The translations under genes and the position numbers were made by a program. Source: Druceiella hillmani (Eukaryota > Arthropoda > Insecta > Lepidoptera > Hepialidae). From it: a DNA stretch of 64,000 nucleotides. Below the pieces are notes generated by a model. It ran no database searches and had not been told where the DNA came from. It was given only the letters and a program-made list of their open reading frames with translations. Below are positions 9,660 through 22,155 of the stretch, piece after piece. The stretch lies in NCBI GenBank assembly GCA_039881145.1, contig JAYKKI010000008.1, positions 33,133,501-33,197,500 on the forward strand, given 5' to 3'. Numbering within the stretch: position 1 is the stretch's first letter; the number at the start of each line of letters is the position of its first letter.

Positions 9660-11690
9660 TAAAATAAAAACGTAGTTCTAAGCCAACAGAATTAGGGAAA
9701 CTTAAATTTATCGTTACGATTTGACGGCTTATAGATTGACAGTTGTTATCATAAGACAAAGATTGCATCCAGGATCAAGTATTAAACAACTTTATCCTTG
9801 GATTGCATCAATATCACTAAAAACAGAGAGATCGTCGAATAATTGGCTTATGGTGAAATTCAAATCCATTTTCAAAACCTAATGTAATTATTTATTATTC
9901 TAAAAATAAAATTAAAATATGGAATATATTTCTTTTACTATTGTATATATTTAAAACGAATTCCTTACAAAATGTTTCACTCACTATTATCAATGAAAAT
10001 AATTTGAGCAAAATATGTTTGGATTAATTATTTTGAGAAGTCCGTTCATACGACAAGATTCAAATTAAAATAGCCGACTTGTCTCTTTTATTGGATATAC
10101 AAGTGGCGAGTGGCGCATTTCATAGAAAAGACTGCCTTTAGAATATACGTTTCTCAAGGATAACCTTTTGCTTTAATACACAATTATAAAGACAATTATT
10201 TTGAGTTTACTAGGCACCAAGTCCTTAAACTGTGCGTTCTTTTTAAAACACGATTTTAAAACTTGCGCACGCCGTTCTCCATCCAATTGTTTTAATCTAC
10301 TTAGACTACCCAGATTGAAATTTCTTATTTACTGTGTATTATAGATTTAATTTAAAAAATTGGATACCTTAAATAAATTTTCCTTATTCATAGATATCTA
10401 TTATTAGTTAACACACGCATCCTTCCCGATTTCTCTCAGTGCGTTTCGATTACAATATAATATGTGGGTTGCCAAAGTAACCTTTTATTTAATTAACGTG
10501 TATTTTTAATTATTAAATAGAAAACAAATTTTACGTAAAATATTAAATTCAAAGACTTAAACAGTAAAAGGTGTTGGTAGTATTTCCATGGGAGCGAACA
10601 CTTGATAATCTGTATGATTTGAGTGACCTATGTTACCAAATAAGCCGAAATTTATCTCTTGTAACTTCGAGGTATTACTAAATTTACAAATTATCCTAAA
10701 TAATTTATTTTAAATATCGCTTGCTTTTTATTAAAGTAAATAAGAAAAAAAAATTACATAGTAAACATTAAATGTGAATAGCGAAGTACGGGGTCGCTAG
10801 TGTAGGTGCATGCGATTGATAAAAAGCTTGCAAGTTGTGTAAAGTGATAAATTAGTGTAGCATGAAAAAGCATTTAGCTAGTATATTGATTTGGATGTTA
10901 CTGTGAAGAACTTGAGCAGCACTGCCAGGAAGCAAAGCGAGACAATAAAAATATTCGCTAGAATATAAGTAAAAATCGGTGTCAAATGAAAAATTACAAA
11001 AAATAGAAGATATCGTCTCACATACATCGTAAATATGCTTGGAATTAAAAAAATAAGAGAAAAACTTGAGTTATAAGAAATCCAAGAAACTTAAAAAGTC
11101 CAAGGCCGAGCAAATATGAGAAAAAGATTCTAGAAAAGAAAAGATCCAAAGTGATTACGTAACTGGCCCATTGGCTTATATGAATCGTAAATATGATCGG
11201 AATTAAAGAAAATGCAATTAAAGGGGACCCTCGGGTCAAAAGGGATCCAAGAAACCCAAAAAGTCCAGGACCAAGCAAATACGAGAGCTATGACAATGTT
11301 GAAAATAAAATGAAAGAACGATGAACTAATATTGTCTACTTTGTAATCAGGCACATATTTTGTAGCGACTGTTGAAGTTTGAACTTTACAACTTGAACTT
11401 TGTGCCAACCTTGTACCAACGAAAAGTAAAAGTTCTGGTTGGTTTCCCACAGGATCAGACAAACTGAGAAATATTGTAGTTAGTTGTTAATACTACGCTG
11501 AATTCATCTTCTTTATTTTAACTATTACTAAAACTACTGCGATAAAATTTTATCGCTGTGAAAATGGAAAGACGATGACAAGACGGTAAACGCGCATTAT
11601 TACAATTGCTTAGTGTTTTTTGAACTGTGAGAGAAATGCTGGATTTTCGCCACTCCTTATTTGCGTATTGTTTTGTATCTATTATGCATA
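9660..11690. repeat. Segmental duplicon S2-S3-S4, copy B
   Basis: 9,660-10,260 belongs to the S2 family with members at 13,370-13,960, 15,600-16,261 and 50,100-50,660 (landmarks 'aattggctta', 'ttggatata' and a shared ending 'acaattataa'). 10,260-10,800 matches S3 at 4,280-4,845. 11,336-11,690 matches 5,990-6,975 in pieces. 11,380-11,460 also aligns with 51,480-51,540. No gene is seen; the minus-strand frame at 11,130-11,462 is opened by a repeat and has no family resemblance. Confidence 0.65.
11022..11285. repeat. Two-copy tandem repeat, about 160-bp period
   Basis: 11,022-11,119 and 11,182-11,285 share 'tcgtaaatatg', 'ggaattaaa', 'gatccaagaaacccaaaaag' or its variant, and 'gcaaatatgaga' or 'gcaaatacgaga'. 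This explains the two overlapping minus-strand frames here. Confidence 0.8.
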
Positions 11691-13369
11691 TGTACTAAAA
11701 CATTCTAATACTAAATAAAATATGATAGTGGAGAGAAAAATTGTATTAAATATCTAATTTCTATTCGAATTATTGAAGTAAATCTACTTGTAAAATATAC
11801 AAATGTATTTCTACATTAAAATATTAAGTAATGAACAGCGCATTAAAACAATAATTTGTTTAGTTCATTCTTAATTTTTCCATGAGTAAATTATGTATTT
11901 AAACTTGAATTACTCAATAAAATATTATTACACTCTAAACACTCACCGTAATTAAACAGCATGTCTTTTATCTTGATTACATAACCTAAGAATTCAATAA
12001 CAAGATTGTTACTTAGTTAATTGAAAGAGTATAGCTTTACAAAGCGGACGGTAGCCTGTGTTTTTAGAACGGTGTTTTGGAGATGAAAACAATTTTCCCA
12101 AATGTTAAGACTTAGTCATTAGCAGACAAACAGACCGCATAAGGGGCTGAATATGTTATTCTATTACGTCAGTTAAACATTTCACCAATTTATTGTCGTG
12201 AATGGAGAGTCAAAAAGTGAACAGGATATTGATTTCTTCATCTATTTCGATGCTAAATTAAGTCTGTCTTTGAAACGATTGCAAATATAGGATCCTTAAT
12301 TTAAATTGATATAGACCGGATGTTTATTAAACTTGTGAATAATATTTGTAAATTATTATTAAATAATTTAATAAATGAAATAATCGAAACTGCTCTGCAG
12401 CCTCGTTTTTTTGTGAACCGTGGGCCTGTTCATATGCATTTTATTGTGATATAATAAAACTTATTTTTGTTATTTCTTAATGAGAATCCTTTGTAAATTT
12501 TTTTGGCTTGGGTTTAAAAAGTTCTTGTATTGTTCGGTCAATAGAACACGGATCATAGCAGAACGGCGCGATTCTTGCATGGAATTGCAATATGAATGGC
12601 CATTATTTGCTTCACTTTATATGAAAGTTATTCAATCAGTTTTTTTTCTGAAGAATAAGTCATGGCAAGTTATTTGGCTTATAAAGTACTAATAACATGA
12701 AAAGTTTGAAGACAACGGATTTTCTTAGTAAAGTGAAAACTGCACAGTTGTGTTTACGAATTGTACAACTATGGTTCATATAGTGAGATAATAAGTTGAA
12801 TAAGCACTTGTGGGTATTTTTTTCCTTGTATTGTATTAATTTAATAGTATTTTGTTAATCTCAAGATAAATTACTAAGACATGTAAAGATATTGAGATTT
12901 CCACTATTATATTATTTAACTTAAGGATTTTAAATGATTTTGTCCAAAAGTAACAAGATAACATTTTCATTTCAACGTTTTCATGGTATTGCATTGCATT
13001 TATGTATACTTTAAGAATAGTGTAATTACATAATACAGATAGGGTCATTAATTGAATTAACACATGTCCTTTGACTGTAAATTAAGTCACAGTTTTTTCA
13101 CTAATATATTTAACAGCAGATATAATTCCATTGTATTGTATTATTCAATACAAATTGCTGACGTTCTGCAATTGAAAAAGTAATGATTGAGCACCCACAA
13201 TAGTTCACTTGAAGACGAAATGTAAAACGCATTTAAAATTGTGGTTTTCTGATGAAAATACAGTCACTTATGAATCATCATAATATCGAGGACAAAAAAA
13301 GGCGAGTACTCAAACCGTAAAGCATTTCAATGTCTTTTAGTAAATTAAAAAGTATAAAGTTAATAAATT
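11691..13369. other. AT-rich stretch, no gene recognised
   Basis: Frames at 12,480-12,692 and 12,836-13,063 are short, use non-ATG or AT-rich codons and resemble no known family. No duplicate elsewhere in the window was identified with confidence. Confidence 0.45.
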
Positions 13370-13960
13370 TATCATTAAAATTTGATATACATTGACAACT
13401 GAGATGCCCATATAAGGATGGCATCAGATGAACTCAATCAGGGAGGTCAGAGAACAATTGGCTTACGGCGAAATTAAATTCGATTTTAAAAACTAACGTA
13501 ACTATTTATTGTTCTAATCATAGTATTATAACGTGGCACTTATTTTTTTATGGAATTAATGCAAAACTTTTTTAAAATATAAGGGCGAAAATGAGTTTTA
13601 GTCTCCATATGATACTTCGCATTTGGTAAACAATGATATTATCACACGTCGCGAGCAATATTTTTAGTGGAATTTCATTTTTTTAAAATAACTTGAGTTG
13701 AAATATGTTTGAAGTATAATTTCAGGAAATCCAAAATTCATTATTATATATAATAAGATAATATGAACAACCAACTTGCCTCATTTGATATGGAGTTGCT
13801 TATTCTGCAAAAAACGTCTTTTGTTTTTAACACGTCTTTAACAAGACACAATTATAATGATTTGAATTTAATTAGCATTAAATCTTCTTACGTTATTTTT
13901 GTATTTATTAAATGTACAAGCGTAAAAGTTCCATAAGAATTTAAAACAGTTCGTCTTTAT
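13370..13960. repeat. Segmental duplicon S2, additional copy
   Basis: Aligns with 15,600-16,261 ('tttgatatacattg', 'aattggctta', 'aaaatataagggc') and with 9,720-10,200. It ends in 'gtaaaagttccataagaatttaaaac', which is the empty counterpart of the hAT insertion site at 16,262-16,269. Confidence 0.75.
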
Positions 13961-14039
13961 GTTGATAAAATACAAAGGAAACAAATGAATGACGTTGTTA
14001 GAATTTATAATAAATATATCATAATCTTGTTGTTCTTAT

Positions 14040-14600
14040 GTTTTTATTGGTTTTAGAGATTCATAATTAATTTGTTTCAAAAAGTATTTGGTCAAAAAAA
14101 ATGTTAAACAGGGTCAGTCATTTGGCATAATATTTTATAATTTCAATAAAGAGTGATGTGGGAGTGACTGCAGGACTTGTTTATTTTATTCCATCTTAGT
14201 GTAATCAGATATAAGCAAAATCGTTCGGACCCAAATTACGAATTGTGATTATAACATTGTGTAATTTGACTATGACGAAGTCTGTATTTATAAAATGGGG
14301 ACAGACAAAATGTTTTTATCTTCATAAGCTGGTGAAATATTCTTAAAAAGCCATTGTGTGGAATACAAGAGACATTTTTAAATTTTTATTTTTAAAAGTA
14401 ATTCAAAAAAGCAAGTCTCAAAATTGGAATATTGTTATTATCAGGCTATTTATGAGAAACACCTAATATTTAAATATTCTGTAGATAAATTAAAAATAGT
14501 TAGATTTTTAAAGTAAACACACAAAGATACCCATTTTATTGATTGTTACAGTATATCTAATTTGTCTAAAAATTTTATGTAATCACAAAATATTACCTGT
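14040..14600. repeat. Segmental duplicon S5, copy A
   Basis: Matches 18,010-18,600: 'tttattggtttt', 'tttataaaatggg', 'ctggtgaaatattctt' against 'ctggtgaaatattttt', and 'gtctaaaaattttatgtaat' in both. Confidence 0.75.
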
Positions 14601-14639
14601 ATTTAAATACTTAGATATCAAAGTCTTTGCTTAATGAAA

Positions 14640-15480
14640 TGAAAATATAACGCAACAAGCAGGATGGTATGGGAGCACTTTGTATATGAACAAAATTTAT
14701 GCGGTACAGGACACGAGATTCAATGTTATATTAGATTAAAATTTTAAATTTGTGAAATATTGTTATTAGTAGATTTAAAATAGGAAATGACAAGCGAAAG
14801 TTGAAATGTTTCGAGAAGTCACGTTTCCATTTGGAAAATTATGAATAAGTAAGGAACATATAACGCAATAAAGTATTATTTTCTGTCCTGTTCACATTCG
14901 AATCGAAAAAAAGTATAATTCTATGCGAAAGCATCCCAGATATAATAACAGCCCTCTCGCGTAGCGCGTGGTGTCACAGTTTCCAAGGGGTTATGTTAAA
15001 ACGAGGCAGGATCGGCAAACCGCTCGTATAGGCGTCGCAATAAATTTGCCGGGTCTCGCCTTTAACAATATGCGAGATTGCATGCGAGTCTATAGAGTGT
15101 GACATTGAGAATTCCTCCTGGGAGGAATACTTCAACGGAAGAGGCAGTCCACAACTTAGCATTCGATCCGAGTTGCCTTCAGCCCGGATTGCGAGGGTAG
15201 CTGATATTTTTCTGTCGCGGTTTTCTTTTCGCATAGACATGTTTAAATACGATCAGCTTTTTTAGACAAAGATTTTATCTAAAATGACTTTTATACAAGT
15301 AATTTTAGTTGAAATCTGGTGCCGTTTTCAATATATTAGTTAAAATGGAATAGCGGTTAGCTAGATGGTGAATAATCAGAAAAATACATTATACGAGAAG
15401 ACTTTTACAATCATAGACACTTTTATTTATTAAGAAAATATAATCACACACTGTTTTATACTGTTTTAATTAGGGGATAT
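14640..15480. repeat. Segmental duplicon S1, copy C (3' part)
   Basis: Matches copy A from about 2,550 to 3,475: 'gcatcccagatataataaca', the GC-rich core, then 'taaaatgactttt' and 'gaataatcagaaaaata'. It keeps the downstream arm that copy B lacks. Confidence 0.8.
14920..15240. repeat. GC-rich conserved core of S1, copy C
   Basis: Third copy of the core. The minus-strand frame (88 codons, ending in WKL then TGA) is open here, while the homologous frames of copies A and B have a shared TAG after CGAH/CVAH. The open frame is thus probably a chance loss of the stop, though decay of a once-coding exon cannot be excluded. Confidence 0.7.
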
Positions 15481-15599
15481 CTTCTATTCAAATGTTTGTG
15501 TTTTTATTTTGAAAGATGTCTTGCGAAGAATTGTAATTACTTTCAATCCTTTACAATGAATTGTTTTCCTTACACCAAACAACTAATTAATTTTTAAAA

Positions 15600-16261
15600 A
15601 CAAATATTATTTTTGATATACATTGGTAGTTGAAATGTTCATAGAGGGTTTACATTAAGATGACTCCATCAAAAACATCATCGTATAATTTGGCTTGTAA
15701 TAAAATTCAACTCGATTTCAAAGCCTATAAAAGTATTTGAATAAAGAATTGAAAAAGGAAGTATTGAAAAAAGGTTTGATATTTTAAAAATAGTATGAGA
15801 AGTAATCCATTTTTTATGACAATATATATTTAGTATGAATGTTTTATAAAATATAAGGGCAAAATTAAGTTATGATTTCCCTCTGGTGTCTCACATCCCG
15901 CAAACTGTATTTTTAACTCCGCGAGCGCAGTTGTAACCGACAGTTTTTACTGGCATATTAATTTTTGAAAACGATTTGACTAAAGCAGATTTATAGTAAT
16001 TATTTCGAGAAACCGCAAAATTCTTGATTGTATGATAAGATTACACCAATAATCGACGTGTCTACGTTTTAGGATATACAAAATTCACATATTTTATAGA
16101 AAGTTTGTCTATAAAGTGGACGAAATTTAAGATAAAACTTTTTGCTTTAAGATACAATTATAAGGAAATTTACTTTTTGACCTTAATAAGCACTAATTCC
16201 ACGAACTTGCCCTCTTTTTGAATTTGTTACCCTTATAAGTATAAAAGTTTCATATGTATGG
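15600..16261. repeat. Segmental duplicon S2, copy C
   Basis: Colinear with 13,370-13,950 up to 'ataaaagttccatatgtatgg', then interrupted by the hAT insertion. Homology resumes at 17,906. Confidence 0.75.
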
Positions 16262-16269
16262 ATCTAAAG

Positions 16270-17905
16270 CAGTGATTCTCAAAGTGGTCCAGGTGGACCT
16301 TCAGGGGTTCGCGGGGGACTCGACGGAAGTCTACGTTATCGTGAAAAAAATGGGGGTTCAAAAGTTGTAAGTCCGGGGTCCACGAAAATTTATCTGGTTT
16401 CGATAGCAAAGAACAAAAATATTGGCTTGGCTTTACTTAACAATATAGGTAGATAATATTTTAAGAAAGTCAGCGACTGTTACTTGTAAACACTTGCATA
16501 TTCGATATTCAACGCGTATCGAGACTTACAAAGCGCCACCCGCCCGACCACAACGCTTGTTTAGACGTGCAAAGGGACGAAATATGACTTGTGCTGTGCT
16601 TGCAATCTTACATGAACTTGTTTGATTCTTCACCAATATATATACGAATGCCAAGGATAAACGTTACTCATTTGTTTCCGGAATTTTGAAAAGAAAAGTG
16701 TGAGTGAATCGATGTCAGTGTTTGCCGGAAAAAGTAAATACCTGCCTATTTGATATACATACTTTTATTTTATATTGTAATAATATTGACTTTTAAGTTT
16801 GCGTGTAGTAAGTACTTAATACAAATTAAATACTGAACAGGGCCATTATTCGATACTTCTATAAAAAAAAACAGAAAGCCGAGAAAGATTGAACTTTTAG
16901 TACTCTTATTATAAAATTATTTATTTACCCGACTGTGGCGTTTCACTAAAGGAGATATATATGTGATTGACCTGTTTGTACGTATTTCAGTGCCCTCGTA
17001 GTTGCTAATGCTAAATGACTAAAAGTATTTTCATAAATTGTATGTCTTTATGTACCACTCGTCACGTACATCAAAGTAACAAATAAATCATTAAAATCGC
17101 GGAGTTTTTATGTCAAAATATTATTTAAAAGTATTTTCTCTCGAATTGACAGAAATGTATCAAAATATAATTAAACAAAAAATGTTTTATATTACATTAA
17201 AATAGGTTCAGTCGTTTTGTGAAAACCTCTATATGGGTCTTAACGGTTTATTGCTTTTAATAATTAAAATTAGGTTTGTTGCCGGCATTTTGTTTTTTTC
17301 ATTGCAATAATTAATTAATCCTATTCTATTCTGTTGAAATAGCCATTAACATATAAACTATTCGAAAAATGTCCTAGGCTGTGGGAAATTTTTGATAGCG
17401 TTTCTCTCGTCATGTCTTGTCGAAAAAAGTTTTAGTGTCGTTACAAACATATTAAAAAAAAAGAGTAGATTGAACATCACAAAACGGGGATATTTGTGGT
17501 TATTCTTTACAAAACTGAAGCCAAATATTGATAATTTACTCTCAATCCATCAAGTACATCCCTCCCATTAAAATTATGACTATTTTTTTTAATTGTCGAT
17601 TTGCATTGTTGAAGTTGTTTGATTTACATTGTGACGTTACATTATTAATGTTTAATTTTAATTCTATTAAATCTGTAATCATATTATTTTATAAATAGAA
17701 CACAAGAAAACTACTATTTTTTTTTTATTTCTACGACTCCGAATTTAGGATTGGAACTCAGCCGCGATGCAAATTTCCATCGTTAGATCTAATCTTCACA
17801 TTTTTTGAGAGTCTTGGGAATATGTTAGAAATGTAGCAGCAGAGGATCCACGGAAATCAGTAAAATTTTGAAAGCGGTCTACGAAAAAAAAATTGGGAAC
17901 AGCTG
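16270..17905 (+). mobile_element. Decayed hAT-superfamily DNA transposon
   Basis: The left end, CAGTGATTCTCAAAGTGG, is typical of hAT terminal inverted repeats. The right end reads, as reverse complement, CAGCTGTTCCCAATTT. The flanking octamers 'atctaaag' (16,262-16,269) and 'atttaaac' (17,906-17,913) match at 6 of 8 positions, as expected of an aged hAT target duplication. The paralogue at about 13,943 has a single uninterrupted 'atttaaaa'. At 1,636 bp the element is shorter than an autonomous hAT, and only the C-terminal end of the transposase is recognisable. It is GC-richer near its left end. Non-functional. Confidence 0.85.
17350..17571 (+). pseudogene. hAT transposase C-terminal fragment
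   Basis: A 73-codon open frame without ATG, following a TAA at 17,347 and ending in TAA at 17,569-17,571. Its translation contains FLIAFLSSCLVEKSFS, then SRLNIT, then TKLKPNIDNLL, and ends HQVHPSH. This is the C-terminal dimerisation region of hAT transposases of the SCAND3/ZBED5-like group, whose members usually read like 'FPSSYLVE.GFSAVT' and end near 'HPSH'. The N-terminal zinc finger and catalytic DDE region were not found in the 16.27-17.35 kb interval. The element is therefore an internally deleted relic whose reading frame happens to survive at the 3' end. Confidence 0.85.
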
Positions 17906-17913
17906 ATTTAAAC

Positions 17914-18764
17914 CGTCATTATAATAATAAAATATAATAAAGAAAAAAAATGTAAATAATATAATTTATACTAAATATATCACGTTATTGTTTTCTATAA
18001 TGTTTATATCTGTAAGATTTTTTATTGGTTTTTGAGTTCACAATTTTTCTCTTTCATAACGTTTTCAGTAGAAGTTAAAAGATAAAAACAGTATTCTTCT
18101 GACTGTGTCTATATTAGAGTCTTGTAATTTATTAACCATTTGACACATCGATTGAAAATTACGATGTCGCATGTTTTTCAGAGTCAAGAATCGGAAGATT
18201 TTTTCTTTTTATTTCATTGTAATATAATATGACATCCTCAAAATAATTTTGAATCAAATTAAACATTTTAATTCAAATATGGTGTAGTTTAATTCTAAGA
18301 AAGTTCCTTTATTTATAAAATGGGAGTGGAATAAATAATTTAATACACATAAACTGGTGAAATATTTTTGGAAAGCAAGTGTTTTTAAAATTTTTACTTT
18401 CAAAAATCATATTGTGGGAAGTATATAGAACTACCAGCTTTTATAATAACTCACGATACCTAAGTAACCTGTAGTCAAATAAAAATACTTGCGTTTACAA
18501 AGTAAACACTGTACAAAGATGAAATTTTTATTAAATGTTAACGTGTATGTAATTAGTCTAAAAATTTTATGTAATTACACTTAGGTATTTTTTAATTTTA
18601 TCGAGATATTGTTTATAGGTCATTTTGTTTATGTAAAAAATGGCGTTAAAACGTTCATTTGCCTTTAACTATTTAAATCGTCTAGTCTTTGTGTATATGT
18701 TTCGCAGTACTTTATAAAGATTTCAATGTACCACCATTTTACATTTTAAAGGCTGTATATCTTG
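17914..18764. repeat. Segmental duplicon S5, copy B
   Basis: 18,010-18,600 matches 14,040-14,600. 17,906-17,950 is the right half of the S2 copy split by the hAT. The rest is AT-rich without a recognised feature. Confidence 0.7.
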
Positions 18765-19350
18765 TTTCATTATAGAGATCTTGTTTTATTATGGTGAGAA
18801 AAATAAGTTTTTTTTCTAACTATACATCTCCTTGCAAATTATCATAAACTATGCACATTAGCAAAAACCTTGACTACGAATGGATGGACGGATTTAATAC
18901 AACTATGTGGGTTCCTTGTTTCATTATGGGGTGAAAAATTAATTTGACACATCTGCTTGCAAAATGTTACGCACATTGGCCTAGACCTTGATTACGGATG
19001 GACAGATGGATTTCATACAATTATGAGAGTTCCTTGTTTCATTATAGAAACCTAATTTCATTATGGGGTGAAAAATTAATTTTTTTTCAACGATATATCT
19101 AATTGAAAAATATCATGCACGTTAGCATGAACCTTGATTACAAATGGACGGACGGATTTAATGAAATTATGAGAGTTCCTTGTTTTATTATGGAAACCTT
19201 ATTTCATTATGGGGAGAAAAATAAGTTTTTTTTCAACGATAAATTTACTTCCAAAATATCATGCACATTAGCATAAGCCTTGACTACGGATGGACGGACG
19301 GATTTAATGCAATTATGACGGTTACTTGTTTCATTATGATAACCTACAAA
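18765..19350. repeat. Minisatellite, about four units of 118-150 bp
   Basis: Units start near 18,765, 18,919, 19,037 and 19,183. Each contains 'ttcattatgg', 'gcacattagc' variants, 'ccttgattacgg' and 'ggacggatttaat', then 'gagagttccttg'. A single diverged unit occurs in the paralogue at about 54,215-54,370. Units of this style, with 'gacggacgga' and '...gttcc', are frequent in Lepidoptera. Confidence 0.85.
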
Positions 19351-19859
19351 TAAAATCTACAAAGAAATAGCTATACATGTTGCTTTCAGAAGGGTACGAG
19401 TGTCATAAAAAAATATAAGGTACATTTGTTTGACTACAAGGATTTTTTATGAGAAATAAATTGATTTTGCTTAGAAGCCAAAGCGATAATTTTATTTTTA
19501 TGTAACTGAAAAGGAAATATTTCTCTAAGAGCAGAATCGGGTCTTTTACTTTAAATTGGATAAGGTAGATCTCCATAAAACCAATCCGTAATAAAATTTA
19601 ACTTTACTTAAATACAATTTCTCCGTTTCAGTAAGACAATATAACGAGCGACAGACGAGATGGTAACTTAAAGTTAACTGAGGCTGCTTGAGACTCCAAC
19701 GGTGGCTCTGAGTTGCCCGTGCATATAATGGGAATCAAAAAATTTGAAACAATAATTAAGGTTGATAAAATTTATATAGACGTAGCATCGCAGAAAATTG
19801 TACGGTTGCTTTGGCTTATGCAACCTCGCGAAAGATTTGAAATTAAAAATTTCTTCTTT

Positions 19860-19985
19860 GAAAATTTTTTTTTCTTTTTTCTGAAAAAAAGGGGTCTTGA
19901 TAGACAGATGGACAGTAAAGTGATCCTATAAGGGTTCCTTTTTTTTCTTTCAAGATACGGAACTCTAAAAATCGAGAAAATTTTA
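19860..19985 (+). repeat. Lepidopteran-style dispersed repeat end
   Basis: Contains 'agacagatggacag', then 'cctataagggttcctttttt', then 'atacggaactctaaaaa'. In many moths and butterflies a near-identical ending ('ataagggttccgtttt...acggaaccctaaaaa') is abundant. I use this as the strongest taxonomic hint in the window; it comes from memory of the pattern, not from a search. Confidence 0.55.
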
Positions 19986-20535
19986 TGTTTTTGAACAGGT
20001 GCCGAATATAAAGACGCTAAAGCATTTACATATGATGTGAAATCAGGTGGAAATCATCTCTCACTATATTTTCTGTTAGAAAAAAGGTAAACTCATGAAT
20101 AAGTTGCGTACTTTAAAAAATGTCATGTGAAAAACCTTTTCTTTTACTTCTAGCAAAAATATGAAGCAATATAAGCAGTATATTAACATACGATAGGAGG
20201 TCCATGAAAATCGGGAAAGGAAATACGGAAAAATACGGAGTCTATGAGTATGTAAGTCTACATGTTCGTATGTTGCATTCAACGTAGGTTTTCAATGGTT
20301 TGTCAAAACTGTGCTGAAAATCTGATTGCTTGTGAATTTTTGGGTTTCCTTGTGTTAACAGCACATAATGATAGATTAAAGAAAAACCGTACAGTTCTCG
20401 AGACATAATCCTTTAAATGGAAACCTATCTTCTACAACAGTATAAGATAATATTTTTAGATTCAAACCTAATAAATTTTAGGCTTTTAGTTTTTATATAT
20501 GGATGGTACCTGTTGCTTTGGCTAAAATTGAAAAA

Positions 20536-20613
20536 CCAATTTGGCAAAACTGGCCAAATTGGGGAATTCTTTTTCATATTTTCAAATGTCACTGGCAATC
20601 GGCCAGTGACATT
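20536..20613. repeat. Two adjacent short hairpins
   Basis: First: 20,536-20,545 pairs with 20,553-20,562 (10 bp, 7-nt loop). Second: 20,585-20,596 pairs perfectly with 20,602-20,613 (12 bp, 5-nt loop), with weaker pairing extending outward. They lie inside two overlapping chance frames. Confidence 0.8.
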
Positions 20614-20660
20614 CGAATATATGTATTGGAACAGAGAAGCGATACACGTATAGTGAAAAA

Positions 20661-20951
20661 AACTTTATTTATTTACTTATTTATTTTTTTAACCTTCTTC
20701 ACGTAAGTGTCGATTGTTATTGTGAGTATTATGTAAGTGTCGATCACGTAAGTGTCGATTCCATGGACCGTTCGTTATTTAATGTAATGTTTGAAGGTGA
20801 AACATTTTTGATCAAATAACCATATAATTTTTTCTGCCATAATGAATAATAAACATTAATATTTCGCTTTACTTATTAACTTATTTATTTTTTTAACTGT
20901 CTTCACGTAAGTGTCGATTGTTATTGTGACTATTATGTAAGTGCATTATAA
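20661..20951. repeat. Local direct duplication, 210-bp offset
   Basis: 'ttattttttttaac', then 'cttcacgtaagtgtcgattg' and 'ttattgtga' occur at 20,661-20,741 and again at 20,871-20,951. The short motif 'cacgtaagtgtcgat' appears two further times near 20,700-20,760. Confidence 0.8.
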
Positions 20952-21024
20952 CCTTTTATTGACATAATTTGAAACTAAACATGGTATAAGGACAAATGAA
21001 TTAAGAATAGAATATAATCAATTT

Positions 21025-21172
21025 TCGTTGTATTATAACATCTTCAGGTGGGCTATAAGCAAAGATATTTGCTAATATTGTAATACAACGAAACCTAGGT
21101 CGTGGTAAAGAACTTAAAGGAAGTAGAAATAATACTACATCACGTAGTTTCATTTTATTGTGAACATATTAC
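21025..21172. mobile_element. Hammerhead foldback element, truncated copy
   Basis: The left half is cut inside the hammerhead block after 'tttcgttgtattataacatc'. The right arm, from 'ttgtaatacaacgaaaccta' to 'gtttcattttattgtgaa', lacks the CUGAAGA half. Neither arm can form a complete ribozyme. Confidence 0.75.
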
Positions 21173-21684
21173 GTATTTGTAAAGCATTGTCGTGGTGTGT
21201 GTTATTATTGTATAAACCGTTTAATTTACATTTTTCCTTAACATTAGTTGACACGAGAATTATATGACATGCGTTTTTGTATGTATTTGAATGAAAACAT
21301 ATTCATGTGTATTATATTCATTTTCACTATGATATAAAATCAAGGTTAACAAACTTTGCTATCAAAATTTTACCATTATTTTTGCTCACACGGGTAATTG
21401 TGTGAACAAATAATTAATTGTGTGAAGAAAATATTCTAAATACCTTTTTTTACCCGATTATGTTTGGTAACAATGTTTTGGTATGAAAGATAATCTAGAT
21501 CGAAATGACAATAACGATAAACACTTAGAAACGTGTTACCCGAGTGCAGTAGGTGAATAGGGCAGGGTAAAATTAGGAGAGGGGATTTTTACATTGTTCC
21601 GTTCTCTTGAAGACATTTTTGCATTGTGATCGATAAAAATACTTTCCTCGATAACAAAAGTAGGCTCAACAAAAATGTAAACCT

Positions 21685-22110
21685 AACTTAATACAACGTA
21701 ATCTAATCCAATCAAGTATAACTAAACACCGTCCAATCGAACCTATCCTAACAAAATATAACCTAATCAAACCTAACCTAACCTAACATCCTAACTTTAC
21801 CCACTATAACGCGACCTAATCCATCCTAACCTAACCTAACTCAGCCTAACCAGCACAACCCAACATAATCCCGCCTAACCCAACGTAACATAATTCAACC
21901 CATACTAACCCAAACTAATGCAACCCAACCTAACCCAACCATAATTCAGCCTAACCAGGACAACCCAATGAAGCCATCCCTAACCCAATCTAACACGATT
22001 TAACCCATCCTAACCCAACATAACGCATCTTAAACTAACCCAAGCTAATCCAACACAACACATCCTAATTCACTCTAATCCAACCTAATATAACCTAATC
22101 TAATCTAAAA
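21685..22110. repeat. Degenerate CCTAA (TTAGG-like) repeat block 1
   Basis: About 425 bp of 'aacctaaccta'-like units heavily interspersed with variants ('taacccaac', 'taatccaac'). TTAGG is the ancestral insect telomere repeat, so this is either an interstitial degenerate telomere-like tract or a pentamer satellite. It has a paralogous block at 55,075-55,690. Confidence 0.85.
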
Positions 22111-22155
22111 AAAATTATTTAAAAAAATTACATTATTAAAAAAAAAACAATTTTT

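Noticed and set aside
11130..11462. 110-codon minus-strand frame
   Set aside because: Spans a tandem duplication and duplicon sequence. No known domain, and the matching 51.5 kb sequence does not keep the frame.
14974..15240. 88-codon minus-strand frame as a gene
   Set aside because: The homologous frames at 3.1 and 9.5 kb share an in-frame TAG, and substitutions between copies do not favour synonymous sites.
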